Shown here: piece by piece, positions 45,952 to 53,466 of the stretch
Position numbering within the stretch: position 1 is the stretch's first letter
How the letters are laid out: each line of letters opens with the position of its first letter
Source of the DNA: Lachnobacterium bovis DSM 14045
GTDB taxonomy: Bacteria > Bacillota > Clostridia > Lachnospirales > Lachnospiraceae
NCBI RefSeq assembly: GCF_900107245.1
Contig: NZ_FNPG01000015.1
Coordinates: 1 to 64,000, forward strand
Direction: 5' to 3'
Length of the DNA: 64,000 nt
Translations under genes and position numbers: made by a program
Notes under the pieces: model-generated
Databases searched by the model: none
What the model saw: only the letters and a program-made list of their open reading frames with translations
Told to the model about the DNA's origin: nothing

Positions 45952-45957
45952 TATAAT
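45952..45957 (+). promoter_or_regulatory. TATAAT box before the flavin oxidoreductase
   Basis: Consensus TATAAT; the best -35 options (TGTTGT, TTGTGT) are poor or badly spaced. The transcript would start near 45964 and include the hairpin at 45984-46031. Confidence 0.4.
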
Positions 45958-45983
45958 AGTATATGAATGATAAATATTTAACA

Positions 45984-46031
45984 AGCAAAAACAACGGTAG
46001 ATGATGTATCCGTTTTATGATTTGTTTTTGC
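45984..46031 (+). repeat. Long hairpin in the flavin oxidoreductase leader
   Basis: GCAAAAACAA (about 45984-45993) pairs with TTGTTTTTGC (46022-46031), with an inner CGG/CCG pairing. It lacks a T run, so it is not a terminator. Its function is unknown. Confidence 0.45.
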
Positions 46032-46090
46032 AAGTAAACACACTAAGTTTTATTGTTCTATAAGTAATAAAGGAAGCAAGAGGAGATAAC

Positions 46091-48082
46091 ATGAAATATC
46101 AAAATTTATTCGAGCCAATTAAAATTGGTAATCTAGAAATCAAAAACAGATATGCAATGGCTCCAATGGGCCCTTTGGGCTTAGGCGATTGTGAAGGTGG
46201 TTGGAACGACAGAGGAATCGACTACTATACAAGGAGAGCCAAGGGAGGTATTGGATTAATCATAACAGGTGTCACTTTTTCTGACACAGAGGTTGAAAAA
46301 CCATCTTTTCCAAATACACCAAACAGTACATATAATCCAGTACAGTTTGTAAGAACTAGTAGAGAAATGACTGAAAGAGTTCATGCATATGGCGCAAAGA
46401 TTTTCTTACAAATGAGTGGTGGATTTGGACGAGTTACAATTCCAACTAACTTAGGAGAATTTCCACCAGTGTCAGCATCAGCTGTTCCACATAGATGGTT
46501 AGACAAGACATGTCGTCCACTTACAGTTGAAGAGATTCATGGAATAGTAAAGAGCTTTGGTAAAGGTGCATATAATGCAAAAAGAGCAGGATTCGACGGA
46601 ATTGAGATACATGCTGTTCACGAAGGTTACCTTATTGATCAGTTTGCTATTTCATTTTTCAATCAAAGGACAGATGAATATGGTGGAAGTCTAGAAAATC
46701 GATTACGTTTTGCAAAAGAAATAAGAGAAGAAATCGCAAGAACTTGTGGACCTGATTTTCCAGTAGCGTTACGCTTTTCTCTTAAGAGTATGATAAAAGA
46801 TTTCAGAGAAGGTGCACTTCCAGGAGAAGAATTTGAAGAAAAAGGTAGAGATATCGAAGAAGGAATTGAAGCTGCAAAACTTCTTGAAAAATTTGGATAT
46901 GATGCATTAGATGTAGATGCAGGTACATATGATGCGTGGTGGTGGAATCATCCACCAATGTATATGGAAAAAGCTCCATATAAAGAATTTGCAAGAATCA
47001 CAAAAGAGCATGTTAATATTCCTGTTATTATGGCTGGTAGAGTTGATAATCCAGACACAGCAACAGAATGTTTAGAGAATGATATCTGCGATATGATCAG
47101 TTTAGGTCGTCCAACACTTGCTGATCCTGATATTGTAAATAAAATCAGATTAAATCAGTTAAGTAGAATTCGTCCTTGTATTAGTTGTCAGGAAGGTTGT
47201 ATGGGACGTATTCAGACATATTCTTTAATAAATTGTGCTGTTAATCCACAAACAGGTAAAGAAAGATTAACAGAATATAAACCTATTACTAGAAGGAAAA
47301 AAGTTCTTGTAGTTGGTGGCGGTGTTGCAGGATGCGAAGCTGCTAGAGTGTTAGCAGAAAGAGGACATGAGCCAGTTGTATATGAAGCTAAATCTCAATT
47401 AGGTGGTAATTTAATTCCTGGTGGAGCGCCAAAATTTAAGGAAGATGATTTGGCACTTGCAAAATGGTATGAAGATGAGTTGACAAGGTTAAACGTTGAG
47501 GTACATCTTAATACAAAAGCTGATAAAGATACAATTATGAGCAGTGGGTATGATGCAGTAATTGTTGCAACCGGATCAAGACCAAAGATGTTTAAACTTG
47601 GTGATGATGAAAAGGTTTATTCAGCAGAGCAAGTTCTTTTAGGACAAAAAGATGTTGGAGAAAAAACTGTAATAGTTGGCGGCGGTTTAGTAGGCTGTGA
47701 ACTTGCTTTAGATCTTGTACAGAAAGGTAAAAAAGTTACAATTGTTGAAGCATTAGATAAGATTATGGCAGTAAATGGACCTTTATGTAGTGCAAACAAA
47801 GAAATGTTAGAAAGATTAATAGATTACAATGATGTAGATGTATGCTGCAATGCAAAAGTTACAAACTATCAAGATGGTAAGCTAAAAGCTAAATTATCTG
47901 ATGGAGAAAAGACTTTTGAAGCAGACAGCGTTGTACTTTGTGTAGGCTATTCAAGCGAAGATACTCTTTATAATGAAGTGAAAAATGAAGTTGAGGAAGT
48001 TTATTTGTTAGGCGATGCAAGACAAGTTTCAAATATCATGTATGCAATTTGGGATGCTTTTGAAGTTGCAAATCATATATAA
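46091..48082 (+). CDS. NADH:flavin oxidoreductase/2,4-dienoyl-CoA reductase (FadH-type) flavoenzyme
   Basis: A protein of 663 aa: an N-terminal TIM-barrel FMN domain (residues about 1-350; NRYAMAPMGPLG, GFDGIEIHAVHEGYLIDQF, FFNQRTDEYGGSLENR), a [4Fe-4S] cysteine set near 362-380 (CISCQEGCM...NCAVNP), then FAD- and NAD(P)H-binding Rossmann motifs (VLVVGGGVAGCEAARVL; VIVGGGLVGCELAL). This is the enoate-reductase/FadH/BaiCD-type layout, reducing activated C=C bonds. Placed at the end of the nitrogenase-like operon, it may reduce an unsaturated side product of C-S cleavage or feed electrons; this is inference. Confidence 0.88.
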   Translation: MKYQNLFEPIKIGNLEIKNRYAMAPMGPLGLGDCEGGWNDRGIDYYTRRAKGGIGLIITGVTFSDTEVEKPSFPNTPNSTYNPVQFVRTSREMTERVHAYGAKIFLQMSGGFGRVTIPTNLGEFPPVSASAVPHRWLDKTCRPLTVEEIHGIVKSFGKGAYNAKRAGFDGIEIHAVHEGYLIDQFAISFFNQRTDEYGGSLENRLRFAKEIREEIARTCGPDFPVALRFSLKSMIKDFREGALPGEEFEEKGRDIEEGIEAAKLLEKFGYDALDVDAGTYDAWWWNHPPMYMEKAPYKEFARITKEHVNIPVIMAGRVDNPDTATECLENDICDMISLGRPTLADPDIVNKIRLNQLSRIRPCISCQEGCMGRIQTYSLINCAVNPQTGKERLTEYKPITRRKKVLVVGGGVAGCEAARVLAERGHEPVVYEAKSQLGGNLIPGGAPKFKEDDLALAKWYEDELTRLNVEVHLNTKADKDTIMSSGYDAVIVATGSRPKMFKLGDDEKVYSAEQVLLGQKDVGEKTVIVGGGLVGCELALDLVQKGKKVTIVEALDKIMAVNGPLCSANKEMLERLIDYNDVDVCCNAKVTNYQDGKLKAKLSDGEKTFEADSVVLCVGYSSEDTLYNEVKNEVEEVYLLGDARQVSNIMYAIWDAFEVANHI

Positions 48083-48119
48083 ATCGTATGTAGATTGAAT
48101 GTAATAAAATAAATTTTTT

Positions 48120-48162
48120 AATCCTGTTTACTGGAAAATTTCTAGTAAGCAGGATTTTTTTT
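48120..48162 (+). terminator. Intrinsic terminator ending the sulfur island
   Basis: AATCCTGTTTACT/AGTAAGCAGGATT (48120-48132, 48144-48156), one G-T pair, followed by a run of Ts to 48162. Confidence 0.88.
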
Positions 48163-48246
48163 ATAAACTTTTTATAAACATTATAATTTAAGAAGATTAT
48201 TTCATATTAAAACTTACAATAATGTATAGAAAATTGTTAAATAAAC

Positions 48247-48275
48247 TTGACGATTTGTAAAAAAAATGTTATTGT
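48247..48275 (+). promoter_or_regulatory. Strong sigma-A promoter of the peptide cluster
   Basis: TTGACG at 48247-48252, a 17-base spacer, TATTGT at 48270-48275, with an extended -10 TGT. The likely start site is about 48282, at the first base of the operator-like region. Confidence 0.7.
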
Positions 48276-48280
48276 TGGAT

Positions 48281-48314
48281 ATAGTTAGAACGATCTAACG
48301 ATAGTTATAACTAT
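48281..48314. promoter_or_regulatory. Operator-like double palindrome at the start site
   Basis: GTTAGA-ACGA-TCTAAC (48284-48299) is a perfect inverted repeat, and ATAGTTATAACTAT (48301-48314) is a perfect 14-bp palindrome. ATAGTTA recurs with exactly 20-bp spacing (48281 and 48301), two helical turns, as expected for cooperative repressor dimers at +1. A metal-responsive repressor is inferred from the downstream ZinT-like and NRPS genes; the family cannot be named. Confidence 0.6.
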
Positions 48315-48390
48315 AAACCTTTGTGCAAAAGAGTGGGTTTAAAGCATGAATATGCGTTGTTAGTTTCAGAAATAGTGTTGGAGGTTATAG

Positions 48391-49482
48391 ATGAAAAGAG
48401 TTGGAATAATAGGTGCTAGTGGAAAAATTGGTTTAATGGCAGCTAGAGAAATTGAAGGCTTTTGTCAGATAAAAGGAGGAAGCAGACATTACAAAAAGTG
48501 TTATGAAAGCTTAAAGAATTTTTATTGGCAAAAGGTAGATCTATATAATGAAGAGAGTTTATGTGAGTTCTGTTCTGATTGTGATATTATCCTAAATTGT
48601 GCCGGTCCAGCAGTTGTTGTAGAAGATAAAGTTGCAACTGTTGCGGGAAATTTTAAAATTCCGTATGTTGATACTTCGGATATTGTGCTTGTTGATAAAG
48701 CAATAAAAAAGAGTTTACCGAATGATTCGGTTTACGTGGTTGGTTCAGGATATGTTCCGGGGTTAGGAGGATTGCTCCTTAAATGGCTAGCATGCAGGCA
48801 ATATGATGATTTAAATCTGGTAAAGTGTTATCAGTGCGGTATACAGAAATTTTCAGAGATAGCATTTGTAGATATTGTGTTTGGCTCACTTTCAGGAGAA
48901 TCAAAGGGTGACTCATATTATAGAAGAGGAAGAATACTAAAAGAACATAATTTAGGAATCATTAAAAGAAATTTTCCATCATTAGAAAAAGAGTATGAAT
49001 TTAAATCTTTTCTAAGTGATGAAATGATAGATACTGCTTCAAAATATAATATCAAAGAATTACATTGGTTTAACAATGTCGAAAACAAACAAATGTCAGA
49101 ATTGGTAATGGATTCTGTAAAACTGTTATTGTCTAAGGGGGAAAAATCTGCCCTTAAAGAAATCAATGAAAATGCAAAAAAATATGCAAATTTGAGCATG
49201 GATAATGAAGAAGAATGGTCAAAAATTATCATTGAGTGTAGAGGAAAGCTTAACAATGAAAAAAAAGAAAGTTTTACCTCATTTGATGTAAACAAAGAAG
49301 AAGAAGCATGTGGTTTGGTTGTAGGACTAGTTATCAAAAAACTTGTGACTGAAAAAGTAAAAAATGGAATCTATTATCCACATGATATTATTACGGCAAA
49401 TGAAATAGAACTTTTTTTAAGTAAAATAAAAAAAGAAAATTTTACAACATATGAAATTGACAGAGAAATTGAATATGCATAA
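48391..49482 (+). CDS. Saccharopine-dehydrogenase-like NAD(P)H reductase
   Basis: A protein of 363 aa with an N-terminal Rossmann domain (RVGIIGASGKIGLMAAREI), an acidic residue after beta-2, CDIILNCAGPAVVVEDKVATVA and YVDTSD, as in saccharopine dehydrogenase NADP-binding proteins. The C-terminal half (about 120-363) is the catalytic and dimerisation region, with GSGYVPGLGGLLLKWLA at its start. Proteins of this kind occur in peptide clusters, where thiazoline reductases act. I infer that it may reduce an azoline ring, in place of the Gfo/Idh-type reductases of the yersiniabactin and pyochelin clusters. It is the first gene behind the regulated promoter, with GGAGG upstream. Confidence 0.72.
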   Translation: MKRVGIIGASGKIGLMAAREIEGFCQIKGGSRHYKKCYESLKNFYWQKVDLYNEESLCEFCSDCDIILNCAGPAVVVEDKVATVAGNFKIPYVDTSDIVLVDKAIKKSLPNDSVYVVGSGYVPGLGGLLLKWLACRQYDDLNLVKCYQCGIQKFSEIAFVDIVFGSLSGESKGDSYYRRGRILKEHNLGIIKRNFPSLEKEYEFKSFLSDEMIDTASKYNIKELHWFNNVENKQMSELVMDSVKLLLSKGEKSALKEINENAKKYANLSMDNEEEWSKIIIECRGKLNNEKKESFTSFDVNKEEEACGLVVGLVIKKLVTEKVKNGIYYPHDIITANEIELFLSKIKKENFTTYEIDREIEYA

Positions 49483-49497
49483 AAGAGGAGAAAAATT

Positions 49498-50166
49498 ATG
49501 AGATTCGCTAAGAAAACAGCTTATATTGTAGCAATGACCCTTTTAGTAGCAACTGGGTGTGCTAGTAATCAAAAAGGAACATCTAATGAAAAAGTAAATT
49601 ATAAAATTGGTAAAGAAAAAAAGAATGTACAAGAAAAATATAGATATTTAAGAGAATGGAATGGTACATGGGAATCTTTTACAGGTTGTTGTAAAGATGA
49701 AAAATTAGACACAGAATGGAAAAAAATTTCTGAAAAAGCGGGCATTAAAGAGAAGAGGTTAAAAGATACTTTTTCACAAATCTGTTTTATTACAGATGAT
49801 ATTAAGTATTTTAAAATAAATAAAAACAATATTATAGCGTTAGATTCTAATGAAAAGAAAGTATTTGATAATGAGTATATCTTAATCGACAGTTATGGAA
49901 AAAATAGTAAAAAAACTGTTATTGAAGGTGAAAAATCATATTTATTACAATCAAAGAAGCAAGCAGGACGTTACAGTTATATTTGCATTATGCCTATTTG
50001 TTCATTAGAAGAAAATGGAGGCAATAAGATGCTGAAACATTTTCACTTTAATTATGGAAGAACTATTAAAGAAGCAACGAATAGGTCGAGAATTCCAACT
50101 ATGGTCAAAAGTACACAAGATGACATAAGAAAAAAAGAAACGTTAGTTACTTTTTTCGGAGCTTAA
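49498..50166 (+). CDS. ZinT-like metal-binding lipoprotein
   Basis: A lipoprotein of 222 aa with a signal peptide and lipobox VATGC (C21). The mature part begins YLREWNGTWESF, close to the LSDWEGxWQS start of ZinT/YodA proteins, and ends with KHFHFNYGRTIKEATNRSRIPTMV, matching the ZinT HFHxxxG...PTM end. H181 and H183 correspond to the zinc-binding histidines of the HxH pair. ZinT proteins bind zinc or cadmium outside the cytoplasm, help ZnuA/AdcA, and are produced on zinc starvation. Its presence here suggests the peptide product handles zinc or another divalent metal. A gap of 15 bp to the previous gene indicates one operon. Confidence 0.78.
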   Translation: MRFAKKTAYIVAMTLLVATGCASNQKGTSNEKVNYKIGKEKKNVQEKYRYLREWNGTWESFTGCCKDEKLDTEWKKISEKAGIKEKRLKDTFSQICFITDDIKYFKINKNNIIALDSNEKKVFDNEYILIDSYGKNSKKTVIEGEKSYLLQSKKQAGRYSYICIMPICSLEENGGNKMLKHFHFNYGRTIKEATNRSRIPTMVKSTQDDIRKKETLVTFFGA

Positions 50167-50210
50167 GACATGAAAATCGCAAAAAGAAGGTTTACATAAG
50201 GAGGACAAAA

Positions 50211-50909
50211 GTGTTTTTAGAAATCAAGGATTTAAAAAAGTTTTATGGAGAAAAAGAAAATAGGATATGTGTTTTAAAAGGAGTTAATTTATCAATAGAA
50301 GAGGGAAGTATAGTTGTTATTTTAGGTCCGTCCGGATCTGGAAAATCCACAATTCTTAACATTATCGGAGGACTTGAAGTTCCAGATAATGGAACAATCC
50401 TAATAAATGGAAAAAAGATTGATAACATGAAGGCATCTAACCTTGGAAAATATAGAAGAGATATGATTGGATTTATTTTTCAGTCGTATAACCTTATTCC
50501 AAATTTGACAGTAAAAGAAAATATAGAACTTTGTCAGAAATTAGGAGACAAAGCAATTGATATAGATGAAGTAATTGATTTATTAGGTTTGACAGAGCAT
50601 AAAAATAAATTTCCAAGATATTTGTCTGGAGGACAACAACAAAGAACAGCAATCGCTAGAGCAATCGTGAAAAATCCTAAATTGTTGTTATGTGATGAGC
50701 CTACTGGGGCGCTTGATTATGAGACTTCAAAAGAAACATTACGTTTACTTGAAGTGGTAAGAAAAAAATATGGAACAACAATTCTTATGGTTACTCATAA
50801 TGAAGCAATTGGTAAAATGGCAGATAAAATATTAAAAATAAGTGGTGGAGAAATAGCAAAGGAAATTGTTGTGGAAAATCCATTATCAGTAGATGAGATT
50901 GAGTGGTAA
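50211..50909 (+). CDS. ABC transporter ATPase, MacB/LolD type
   Basis: An ATPase of 232 aa: Walker A GPSGSGKST, Q loop FQSYNLIPNL, signature LSGGQQQRTAIARAI, Walker B LLLCDEPTGALD and H loop VTHNEA. It starts with GTG after AAGGAGG. It partners the large FtsX-like permease downstream (9-bp gap). In a peptide cluster it likely serves export or uptake of the product or resistance. Confidence 0.87.
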   Translation: MFLEIKDLKKFYGEKENRICVLKGVNLSIEEGSIVVILGPSGSGKSTILNIIGGLEVPDNGTILINGKKIDNMKASNLGKYRRDMIGFIFQSYNLIPNLTVKENIELCQKLGDKAIDIDEVIDLLGLTEHKNKFPRYLSGGQQQRTAIARAIVKNPKLLLCDEPTGALDYETSKETLRLLEVVRKKYGTTILMVTHNEAIGKMADKILKISGGEIAKEIVVENPLSVDEIEW

Positions 50910-50918
50910 GGAGAATAA

Positions 50919-53216
50919 ATGAATAAGAGAGTATTTAGAGATATAAAATCAAATATAGGAAGATATTTAGCACTTTTTATTTTAACTGTAGTTGCTTTGG
51001 GAATGTATGTTGGATTTATTTCAGGTACAGATAGCGCTAAAACCACATTTGAAAAATATTTAAGAGATAATAATGTAGAAGATGGTTACGTTACGCTAGA
51101 AGGGAAAATTGATAATAGAATAAAAAAAGATGTTGAATCTTTAGGAATAAAATTCTATAACAATTATTATGTTAATCATAAATCAAAAGATGGATCAGTC
51201 GTTAGAATTTTTGATGAACGAACAAAATGTGATTTGCCATATGTAAAATTAGGTAGATTACCTAAAAATTCTGATGATATTTTTTTAGACCAGATTTATG
51301 CATCAAAGAAAAAATTACATTTAGGTGATGAAATAACTCTAGCTGATAAAAAATACAAGATATGTGGTATAGGCGCATTTCCTGATTATGCAATTAGTTT
51401 AGAAACAGCTACACAGATGTTAGCAGATAGAAGCAAATTTGGAGTCGGAATGGTTTCAGAATCTGTTTTTAATGAACTAGATAAAAATGATATTGTGTAC
51501 AATTATTCTTTTAAATATACCAAAAAGTACTCAGACACAGAAAAAAAAGAAAAACTTAGAAAAATGGTCAAGACTCTTGTATGTGTGTCAGCAATAGAAA
51601 GTTACGGAAAGTTAGATGAAGCTTTTGAAAAAATGAGCAATGTAAGAGAAATCAAGTCTTATTGCGGAATAGACAATAATAAAAGAGTATCTGTAGTAAC
51701 ACAAAAAATGAAGTCAAATAAATCAATGGCATCAATGTTCGTTTGGGTTGTAATTGTCATTATAGCGTTTTTATATGTGGTGTTCACAAAACAAACAATT
51801 CAAAAAGAATGTTCAGTATTAGGAACACTGATGGCTTTAGGAATCAAAAAAATAAATATTCTAATTTCATATATTATAGCACCTTGTGTAATTACATTTT
51901 TAGGAAGTTTAGTTGGATTGCTTTTAGGAGCAAAGGTATTATATTTACTTCCAATTCATAGCTTGTCAGGCTATTATAGCATACCAGATTGCAAAGTAAA
52001 TCTTGATGCTGCAGTGATTTTAGTAGCAATATTTGCACCAGTAATATTAATTGCAATTATAAATAGTCTATCAATCTTAAAAGCTCTAAATAGAAAACCA
52101 TTACAATTGATCAGACATGATTTGAAAAAAACAAGAGGCATGAATAAGAGCCATTTGAATTTTGGAAGCTTTGATTTTCGCTTTAGATTAAGGGTATTTG
52201 CAAGCAGTATGGGAGCATACGTTTTGTTGTTTATTGGAATATTCCTAGGAGGTTTCTTGATGATGTTTGGAGTAGGAATGTCATCTTCTTTCGACGGATA
52301 TATAGAGAAACAAAAAAACAATTCTCTTTGTAAATATCAATATTGTGTATCCGATGGTTATGAAATAAAAAATGATGCTGTAGAAGAGGCAACAGTAGGA
52401 AATTTCGAATATACAGATAAAAAGCTTAAACAAACTTATAGTATTTCAGGTATTGGAGTTATTAAGAACAGTGATTTTTTCAAAAAAATAAATAGGTTAA
52501 CATCTGATGAAATAATAATTTCAAAAGATACTGCTCAAAAATTTGTATTAAAGAAGGACGATGTTATAAAACTTGAAAATTCAGCAACAGGTCAAGTTGA
52601 TAAATATAAAATCAAAGATGTAGTAGATTACAATCTAGGATTATGCTTTTTTACACAACAGTCGGAGATGAATAATATTTTGTTAAAAGATGTAAATTAT
52701 CTTAACTACTATTTTTCTAACAAAAAAATCGATATACCAAAGAAATATCTTGTTTCAAAATTAAGCGTAGAAGATTACGTTTCAAATGGACAAGTTATGA
52801 AAAATGCTATGAAGTCAATGATTATGATGTTCCCTACAGTTGCAGTGATAATATATATGATTATTATGTATATTTTAATAAAATTAGTTATTTCTCAAAA
52901 TGAAATTGGTATTTCTATGCTTAAAGTCTTTGGATTTACTGAAAGCGAGATTAGGAAAATGTATATTAATACCAATACGATAATTACAATATTGTTTGTT
53001 TTAATATCCTTGCCTTTGCAATATAATTTCATGGTTTCTATATGGCCAGCATGTATTAAGACAATTCCAGGATATATTGGTTTTGTTATGGAAGGAAAGC
53101 ATTTATTAATAATCGCATTAACAGGTATTGTATGCTATTTTATTGCAAATGTTACGTCGCTGAATAAAGTAAAGAAAGTTCCAATGGTAATAGCATTAAA
53201 GAATCAGGATATTTAA
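50919..53216 (+). CDS. Large FtsX-domain ABC permease
   Basis: A membrane protein of 765 aa with duplicated FtsX domains: an N-terminal helix (GRYLALFILTVVALGMYVGF), an extracytoplasmic domain (about 45-260), three helices about 265-400 (MFVWVVIVIIAFLYVVF; ISYIIAPCVITFLGSLVGLLLGA; AAVILVAIFAPVILIAII), one helix near 430-450, a second extracytoplasmic domain (about 455-630) and three final helices. The layout matches YtrF/BceB-like and lipoprotein-type exporters. With its ATPase it probably exports the nonribosomal peptide or takes part in self-protection. The substrate is inferred only from the cluster. Confidence 0.82.
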   Translation: MNKRVFRDIKSNIGRYLALFILTVVALGMYVGFISGTDSAKTTFEKYLRDNNVEDGYVTLEGKIDNRIKKDVESLGIKFYNNYYVNHKSKDGSVVRIFDERTKCDLPYVKLGRLPKNSDDIFLDQIYASKKKLHLGDEITLADKKYKICGIGAFPDYAISLETATQMLADRSKFGVGMVSESVFNELDKNDIVYNYSFKYTKKYSDTEKKEKLRKMVKTLVCVSAIESYGKLDEAFEKMSNVREIKSYCGIDNNKRVSVVTQKMKSNKSMASMFVWVVIVIIAFLYVVFTKQTIQKECSVLGTLMALGIKKINILISYIIAPCVITFLGSLVGLLLGAKVLYLLPIHSLSGYYSIPDCKVNLDAAVILVAIFAPVILIAIINSLSILKALNRKPLQLIRHDLKKTRGMNKSHLNFGSFDFRFRLRVFASSMGAYVLLFIGIFLGGFLMMFGVGMSSSFDGYIEKQKNNSLCKYQYCVSDGYEIKNDAVEEATVGNFEYTDKKLKQTYSISGIGVIKNSDFFKKINRLTSDEIIISKDTAQKFVLKKDDVIKLENSATGQVDKYKIKDVVDYNLGLCFFTQQSEMNNILLKDVNYLNYYFSNKKIDIPKKYLVSKLSVEDYVSNGQVMKNAMKSMIMMFPTVAVIIYMIIMYILIKLVISQNEIGISMLKVFGFTESEIRKMYINTNTIITILFVLISLPLQYNFMVSIWPACIKTIPGYIGFVMEGKHLLIIALTGIVCYFIANVTSLNKVKKVPMVIALKNQDI

Positions 53217-53228
53217 GGAGTTTAGAAT

Positions 53229-53462
53229 ATGAGTGAGAGCGAAAAAAAGGTTTATAAGATTTGGTGTGATGCCTTTAAAAGGGAAGATATATCTGTTGAA
53301 GATAATTTTTTTGAAATTGGAGGAGATTCTTTAATAGGCATGAAAATTGTAACTGCATTGAGAATGAAATTAAATTCTATTGAAGTAGAAGATTTTTTTG
53401 AGTATCAAACTATAAAATCGATTGCTACAAAAATAGATTTAGATTACGAATGGAGGGAATAA
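53229..53462 (+). CDS. Free-standing peptidyl/aryl carrier protein
   Basis: A carrier of 77 aa with the phosphopantetheine site S34 in FFEIGGDSLIGMKI and typical helices II and III (VEDFFEYQTIKSIATKI). It starts 12 bp after the permease gene. It can be charged by a separate adenylation domain and deliver a starter acyl group to a condensation or heterocyclization domain. A free-standing carrier fits a starter unit, as in aryl-capped siderophores, but no aryl-acid genes lie in this window. Confidence 0.87.
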   Translation: MSESEKKVYKIWCDAFKREDISVEDNFFEIGGDSLIGMKIVTALRMKLNSIEVEDFFEYQTIKSIATKIDLDYEWRE

Positions 53463-53466
53463 AAGA

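Larger units (their letters stand above)
48083..48390. other. Intergenic region of 308 bp
   Basis: Holds a terminator (48120-48162), a strong extended -10 promoter (48247-48275), an operator-like pair of palindromes (48284-48314), and an 80-base leader without a gene. It separates the sulfur island from the peptide cluster. Confidence 0.75.
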
